Position numbers and translations under genes: made by a program
NCBI RefSeq assembly: GCF_004216535.1
Contig: NZ_SGWX01000001.1
Span: forward strand, 1,178,001 to 1,242,000
Direction: 5' to 3'
Source of the DNA: Xylanimonas ulmi
Lineage (GTDB): Bacteria > Actinomycetota > Actinomycetes > Actinomycetales > Cellulomonadaceae
DNA length: 64,000 nt
Notes under the pieces: model-generated
What the model saw: only the letters and a program-made list of their open reading frames with translations
What the model was told of the DNA's origin: nothing
Databases searched by the model: none
Shown: piece by piece, positions 59,944 to 64,000 of the stretch
How positions within the stretch are numbered: the stretch's first letter is position 1
Layout of the letters: each line of letters opens with the position of its first letter

Positions 59944-61644
59944 GTGTCCCGTCCCCCCGCCACGTTCTGGGCCTCACGCCCCGTCACCCTGCTGTTGTCC
60001 GTGCCGGTGGGAGCGGCCCTGTGGGCGGCGTTCCCCGACCTGGCGTGGTGGCCGCTCGGACTGGTCGCCGTGGCCCTGCTCCACCTGGCGCTGCGTCGGG
60101 ATCACGCCGGCTGGAACTTCCTGGTCGGGCTGGTCGCCGGGCTCGTGTTCTTCGTGCCGCACCTGTACTGGGCGTATGTCGCGACGGCGCTGGTCCCGTG
60201 GTTCGCGTTGAGCCTGCTCGCGGCGCTCGGCCCCGCGGTGTTCTCCGCGGCCTGGACGTGGACGCGTCGGCTGCCGTGGGTGCGCGACCGGGCGTGGGCG
60301 CACGTGCTGGCGTTCGCGACGCTGTGGACCGCGGTCGAGGAGTGGCGTTCGGAGGTGCCGTTCGGCGGCTTCCCGTGGGGGCGAATGGCGTGGTCGGTCG
60401 CCGCAGCGCCGACGGGGCGCGCCGCGTGGCTCGGCGGCACGCCGCTCGTCTCGTTCCTGGTCGCGGGCGCGGGCGTGCTGCTGGCCCTCGCGGTCGGCCG
60501 CGCGGTGGCGGCCGCGCGCGATCCGCGCGCCCGCCGCGGGCACCTGGTGGCGGCCGCGGCGGGCGCCGTCGTCGCGGCGGTGGGCGTCGTCGGGCCGACC
60601 TGGCTTCCGCTACCGACCGCAGGCGACGAGCAGGCCGTCGCCAACCCCCCGGCGACCAGCGCCGTCGAGGCGCCGGACCGATCGGTGTTCGTCGACGCCG
60701 GCACGGGCGCCCAGCAGGCGGGCGTGCTGCGGGTCGGGGCGGTGCAGGGCAACGTGAGCGAGCCCGGCCTGGGCTCGTTCTACAACCGCGCCGAGGTGCT
60801 CAACAACCACCTCGACGGCACCCGCGCCATCGCCGACGACACCGACACCCGCGCGGCGCGCGACGAGCCCGAGCCGGGTGTCGACGTCGTGCTGTGGCCC
60901 GAGAACGGCTCCGACCTGGACCCACAGGTGGCCCGCGACGTCGCCCGTGCCCTCGACGCCGCGAGCGAGCGCGTCGAGGCGCCCATCCTGGTGGGCGCGC
61001 AGGAGTTCCCCGAGACGGGCGGGCGCTACAACGTGCTGCTGTTGTGGCAGGACGGTCAGGGTGTGATCTCGCGGTACGCCAAGCAGCGTCCCGCGCCATT
61101 CGCGGAGTACATCCCGATGCGATCGGTCGCGCGGCTGTTCACCGACCAGGTCGACCGGGTCACCACGGACATGTTCGCCGCGACGAACCCTCCCATCATC
61201 GAACTGCCGTCCCCGCGCCTGGGACGGACCGTGCGCCTCGGCACGGCGATCTGCTTCGAGGTCGCCTACGACGACATCCTGCGCGACGCCGTGCGCCGCG
61301 GCGCGGAGGTGCTCGTCGTGCCGACCAACAACGCGTCCTTCGGCGTCACCCCGCAGTCAGCGCAGCAGCTGCAGATGACGCGCCTGCAGGCCATCGCCAA
61401 CGGGCGCGCCACGGTGCAGATCTCGACCGTGGGGATCAGCGGTGTCGTCGCGCCGGACGGCACGCTCGTGGCCCGCACGGGCCTGTTCACCGCCGACCAC
61501 CTGTCCGCCGAGCTGCCGCTGCGCACCTCCTGGACCCCGGCGGTCGCGGCCGGGCACTGGCCTGCGTGGACCCTCAGCGCCGGCGGCGGACTGCTGACCC
61601 TCGCGGGGCTGGCGACGAGCCTGCGCCGTCGCCGCGCGGCCTGA
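59944..61644 (+). CDS. lnt: Apolipoprotein N-acyltransferase
   Basis: Lnt adds the third acyl chain to the N-terminal cysteine of lipoproteins. The 566-residue protein has about seven membrane helices (residues 10-225) flanking a nitrilase-fold domain, and a last helix near the C-terminus. The catalytic triad is visible: Glu320 in WPENGSD, Lys380 in KQRPAPFAEYIP and Cys437 in ICFEVAYDD. The membrane part carries VPFGGFPWGRMAWS. The gene is convergent with rbpA across a strong hairpin and is probably leaderless. Confidence 0.94.
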   Translation: MSRPPATFWASRPVTLLLSVPVGAALWAAFPDLAWWPLGLVAVALLHLALRRDHAGWNFLVGLVAGLVFFVPHLYWAYVATALVPWFALSLLAALGPAVFSAAWTWTRRLPWVRDRAWAHVLAFATLWTAVEEWRSEVPFGGFPWGRMAWSVAAAPTGRAAWLGGTPLVSFLVAGAGVLLALAVGRAVAAARDPRARRGHLVAAAAGAVVAAVGVVGPTWLPLPTAGDEQAVANPPATSAVEAPDRSVFVDAGTGAQQAGVLRVGAVQGNVSEPGLGSFYNRAEVLNNHLDGTRAIADDTDTRAARDEPEPGVDVVLWPENGSDLDPQVARDVARALDAASERVEAPILVGAQEFPETGGRYNVLLLWQDGQGVISRYAKQRPAPFAEYIPMRSVARLFTDQVDRVTTDMFAATNPPIIELPSPRLGRTVRLGTAICFEVAYDDILRDAVRRGAEVLVVPTNNASFGVTPQSAQQLQMTRLQAIANGRATVQISTVGISGVVAPDGTLVARTGLFTADHLSAELPLRTSWTPAVAAGHWPAWTLSAGGGLLTLAGLATSLRRRRAA

Positions 61645-61662
61645 GGCCGCGCCACCCCCGGC

Positions 61663-61681
61663 GGTCGAGCCTGTCGAGACC
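61663..61681. repeat. Half unit related to the 6850-6909 palindrome
   Basis: GGTCGAGCCTGTCGAGACC at 61663-61681 matches GGTTGAGCCCGTCGAAACC at 6851-6869 at 16 of 19 positions. All three differences are C/T or G/A changes. Here only one arm is present. Confidence 0.65.
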
Positions 61682-61697
61682 CCGGCCCCCGCACGAC

Positions 61698-61728
61698 GAA
61701 GGCCGGCCCCTTGCGGGGACCGGCCTTC
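61698..61728. terminator. Strong hairpin between convergent lnt and rbpA
   Basis: GAAGGCCGG plus CCCC (61698-61710) pairs with GGGG plus CCGGCCTTC (61715-61728) around a TTGC loop, leaving one bulged A. The 13-bp stem lies between convergent genes and can serve both directions. Confidence 0.75.
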
Positions 61729-61770
61729 GGTCAGGTGCGGCGGAACGTGGCAGCCGCCGCCGTCGAGTCG

Positions 61771-62115
61771 TCAGGCGCCGCGGCGCAGCTTGCCCGCGCG
61801 CAGCAGCTCAAGGCGCTCGTCGAGCAGCTCCTCAAGCTCGGCGACGGTGCGCCGCTCCAGCAGCATGTCCCAGTGGGTGCGCTGCGGCTTGGTCGCCTTG
61901 GGCTCGGGCCGCTCAGCGTCGCGCAACAGCGCCTCCTCGCCGCAACGGCACTCCCACACGGGGGGGACCTCGGCGTCGGTCGCGAACGGCAGGATGATGG
62001 TGTGCCCGTTGGGGCAGTCGTAGTAGGCCTGGAAGCGGGGGGCGAAGTCGACGCCCTCGTCCGACTCCATGCTCTTGGCGCCGATGCTCATACCTCGCAG
62101 GGAGCGGTCGGGCAT
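61771..62115 (-). CDS. rbpA: RNA polymerase-binding protein RbpA
   Basis: RbpA stabilises the open complex formed by principal sigma factors and is specific to actinobacteria. ATG 62115, preceded by AGGAGG, gives 114 residues. The N-terminal tail (LRGMSIGAKSMESDEG) precedes a core with YDCPNGH and WECRCG, whose cysteines bind zinc in family members. The basic linker PKATKPQRTHWDML leads to a sigma-interaction helix (RRTVAELEELLDERLELLR). A sigmaR-type promoter lies upstream. Confidence 0.95.
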   Translation of the reverse strand: MPDRSLRGMSIGAKSMESDEGVDFAPRFQAYYDCPNGHTIILPFATDAEVPPVWECRCGEEALLRDAERPEPKATKPQRTHWDMLLERRTVAELEELLDERLELLRAGKLRRGA

Positions 62116-62189
62116 GTCGTCCTCCTGGGATTTCGGGGTGCCGGTGGTGCGGCCCGCTGGTAACGGGCGCGAAGGGGGCCTAGAGGTCC

Positions 62190-62215
62190 AACGTCGTGAC
62201 GCGGCGCCGTGTTCC
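62190..62215 (-). promoter_or_regulatory. sigmaR/SigH-type promoter of rbpA
   Basis: On the minus strand GGAAC (62215-62211) is followed after exactly 18 nt by GTT (62192-62190). This fits the GGAAT-N18-GTT consensus of sigmaR in Streptomyces and the related SigH pattern of mycobacteria. In Streptomyces coelicolor an rbpA gene belongs to the sigmaR oxidative-stress regulon, which makes the match meaningful. Confidence 0.65.
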
Positions 62216-62460
62216 AACGTTTCATGAGATGCGCGCCACACGGCACAGTTCGTGGTCGGTGTCGAGGGTCCCTGGTCCTGACCCTGAGCGCAAACCGAGC
62301 GGGCTTGGCGACACTCAACGCACGCCACGGCGTCCGGAAGTGTGCTCTGCGCGACGCCGACACGCACACTGGACCGCGGGAATGAACGCGGCAGGGCACC
62401 GGTTGACCCGGCCAGTACATGCAAATGCATGAACCCCCATCGAACAGGGAGCTGAGCACC
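62216..62460. other. Divergent spacer between rbpA promoter and LLM monooxygenase gene
   Basis: No gene is seen in this stretch. Toward the monooxygenase it has TTGACC (62403-62408) with TGCATG 17 nt later, a weak sigma-A-like pair. An inverted repeat CATGC-AAAT-GCATG at 62418-62431 overlaps that -10 and could bind a repressor. Confidence 0.35.
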
Positions 62461-63660
62461 GTGCAGTTCGGAATCTTCTCGGTCAGTGACGTGACCACGG
62501 ACCCCGTCACGGGACACACGCCCGACGACACCGAGCGCGTCCGGAGCATGCTGACCATCGCCAAGCACGCCGACGAGGCGGGCCTTGACGTCTTCGCGAC
62601 CGGCGAGCACCACAATCCGCCGTTCGTCGCCTCCAGCCCGACGACGATGCTCGGCTACCTGGCCGGAGTGACCAAGAACATCACGCTGTCGACCGCGACC
62701 ACCCTGATCACGACCAACGACCCGGTGCGCCTGGCCGAGGAGTACGCGATGCTCCAGGTCATCAGCGAGGGCCGGATGGACCTCATGATGGGCCGCGGCA
62801 ACACCGGCCCGGTGTACCCGTGGTTCGGCAAGGACATCCGCCAGGGCATTCCGCTGGCGATCGAGAACTACGCGCTGCTGCGCCGTCTGTGGACCGAGGA
62901 CGTCGTCGACTGGCAGGGCAAGTTCCGTACCCCGTTGCAGGGCTTCACCTCGACGCCGCGCCCGCTCGACGGCGTGCCCCCGTTCGTGTGGCACGGCTCG
63001 ATCCGCAGCCCCGAGATCGCCGAGCAGGCCGCCTACTACGGCGACGGGTTCCTGCACAACAACATCTTCTGGCCCATGAGCCACACCAAGCAGATGATCG
63101 CGTTCTACCGCCAGCGCTTCGAGCACTACGGCCACGGCCGCGCCGACCAGGCGATCGTGGGCCTGGGCGGTCAGGTGTTCGTCCGCAAGAACTCCCAGGA
63201 CGCGATCGACGAGTTCCGTCCCTACTTCGACGTGGCGCCCGTCTACGGGCACGGCCCCTCGATGGAGGACTTCACGCGCGAGACGCCGCTGACGGTCGGC
63301 TCGCCGCAGCAGGTCATCGACCGCTACGGCGCGTTCGTCGACGAGGTCGGCTACTACCAGCGCCAACTCTTCCTCGTCGACCACGCCGGCCTTCCGCTCA
63401 AGACCGTGCTGGAGCAGATCGACCTCCTGGCGCAGGACATCGTGCCCGAGCTGCGCCGCATCGCCGAGGCCAAGCGCCCCGCCGACGACGTCCCCCTCAA
63501 CCCGCCGACGCACGCCGAGCGCGTGGCCGCAGCGCTGGCCGCGGGAGAGCTCGGCGCCGGGCACGTCGGCGGCACCGAGGACCGCTGGACCGGCCTGCGG
63601 GCCGAGGAGGGCGACCCCCAGCACCTCGAGCCGACCGCCGGCCGCGCCTTCGGTCTGTGA
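62461..63660 (+). CDS. LLM-class flavin-dependent monooxygenase (CE1758-like)
   Basis: GTG 62461 follows GGGAGCTGAG and gives 399 residues. The protein starts FGIFSVSDVT and has the luciferase-like TIM barrel elements GLDVFATGEHHNPPFVASSP and RLAEEYAMLQVISEGRMDLMMGRG, with a GSPQQVIDRYGAF segment near the end. The TGEHH start of the barrel marks the CE1758-type actinobacterial subgroup. It uses reduced FMN from a partner reductase, and the gene starting 11 nt downstream encodes such a reductase. The substrate is unknown. Confidence 0.92.
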   Translation: MQFGIFSVSDVTTDPVTGHTPDDTERVRSMLTIAKHADEAGLDVFATGEHHNPPFVASSPTTMLGYLAGVTKNITLSTATTLITTNDPVRLAEEYAMLQVISEGRMDLMMGRGNTGPVYPWFGKDIRQGIPLAIENYALLRRLWTEDVVDWQGKFRTPLQGFTSTPRPLDGVPPFVWHGSIRSPEIAEQAAYYGDGFLHNNIFWPMSHTKQMIAFYRQRFEHYGHGRADQAIVGLGGQVFVRKNSQDAIDEFRPYFDVAPVYGHGPSMEDFTRETPLTVGSPQQVIDRYGAFVDEVGYYQRQLFLVDHAGLPLKTVLEQIDLLAQDIVPELRRIAEAKRPADDVPLNPPTHAERVAAALAAGELGAGHVGGTEDRWTGLRAEEGDPQHLEPTAGRAFGL

Positions 63661-63671
63661 GGCCTGACTCC

Positions 63672-64000
63672 ATGGGCACGAGTCGCACGCTCGTCACCAT
63701 CTCGGCGGGGCTGTCGGTCCCGTCCTCGACACGGCTGCTCGCCGACCGCCTCACCGAGGCGGCGACGCGCGCGCTCGAGCAGGCCGGCCACCCCGTCAGG
63801 GTCGAGTCGATCGAGTTGCGCGACCACGCGCACGCCGTCGTCGACGCCATGCTGACGGGCTTCCCCGCGGGGGACCTCGCGGCGGCGCTCGAGACCCTCG
63901 CGGCGGCCGACGGCGTCATCGCCGTCACGCCGCTGTTCACCACGACCTACTCGGGCCTGTTCAAGTCGTTCGTCGACATCCTCGACAAGGACGCCCTGCG
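63672..64000 (+). CDS. NADPH-dependent FMN reductase (CE1759-like), truncated by window end
   Basis: An open frame from ATG 63672 runs to the window edge, giving 109 residues with no stop. It begins with a beta strand and flavodoxin-like loop, TLVTISAGLSVPSSTRLLAD, and continues with ADGVIAVTPLFTTTYSGLFK, the FMN-binding loop of the FMN_red fold, then SFVDILDKDAL. It follows the luciferase-like monooxygenase by 11 nt and should supply its reduced flavin. Confidence 0.88.
   Translation, partial: MGTSRTLVTISAGLSVPSSTRLLADRLTEAATRALEQAGHPVRVESIELRDHAHAVVDAMLTGFPAGDLAAALETLAAADGVIAVTPLFTTTYSGLFKSFVDILDKDAL

Noticed and set aside
56652-59987. 1111-codon minus-strand open frame
   Set aside because: It runs antisense to the sigma factor and amidohydrolase genes, both of which have clear domains, and its own translation is low-complexity Arg/Gly/Ala.

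Overview
This window comes from a very GC-rich Gram-positive actinobacterium. A line counted by hand at 53281-53340 has 49 G/C of 60. The gene content agrees: RbpA, a PafB/PafC pair beside TatA-TatC and a HelY-type helicase, a CE1758/CE1759-like luciferase-flavin reductase pair, and many genes without a Shine-Dalgarno sequence that start 6-7 nt after a TANNNT hexamer, the mark of leaderless actinobacterial transcription. A PTS module, an arginine deiminase with its antiporter and a sortase-pilus locus would suit a facultative, surface-colonising member of the Micrococcales. That placement is inference; no rRNA or tRNA was recognised.

Layout. 1-2.1 kb: end of a probable PTS permease, then ptsH and ptsI. 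2.1-3.9 kb (minus): a three-gene SipW-type module, a signal peptidase between two secreted proteins. 4.0-6.8 kb (minus): arginine deiminase and an amino-acid antiporter. 7.0-12.4 kb: two acyltransferase-3 membrane enzymes around a DUF2637-like membrane protein with a C-terminal HTH and a MarR regulator with palindromic operators. 12.5-16.45 kb: a compact overlapping Mrp-type antiporter operon (D-E-F-G-[A C-terminus + B]-C) without full-length MrpA. 16.7-23.4 kb: metE, a CPA2-type antiporter, an MFS transporter, an AraC regulator and a small P-loop kinase. 23.6-29.4 kb (minus): a pilus locus of lectin-like adhesin, SpaA-type pilin, class C sortase and LPXTG protein. The sortase reading frame has an in-frame amber codon in its N-terminal anchor, and the adhesin and pilin genes have much lower GC than their surroundings.

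29.7-43.3 kb: CbiX-like chelatase, acylphosphatase, small ORF plus HNH protein, a heterodimeric ABC exporter with one degenerate ATP site, a 26-bp perfect inverted repeat, VOC protein, LysR regulator, YciO/TsaC-like protein, UDP-glucose pyrophosphorylase family enzyme, FAD oxidoreductase, YigZ, a recombinase-like protein without its catalytic end flanked by 10-bp direct repeats, a GNAT enzyme and Dps. 43.4-47.4 kb (minus): MoxR/DUF58/DUF4129 operon. 47.5-56.1 kb: DUF3866 protein diverging from pafB-pafC, tatA-tatC, diacylglycerol kinase and helY; no proteasome or Pup gene is in view. 56-64 kb: hydrolase, sigma factor, amidohydrolase, Lnt, RbpA with a sigmaR/SigH-like promoter, and an LLM flavin monooxygenase followed by a truncated FMN reductase.
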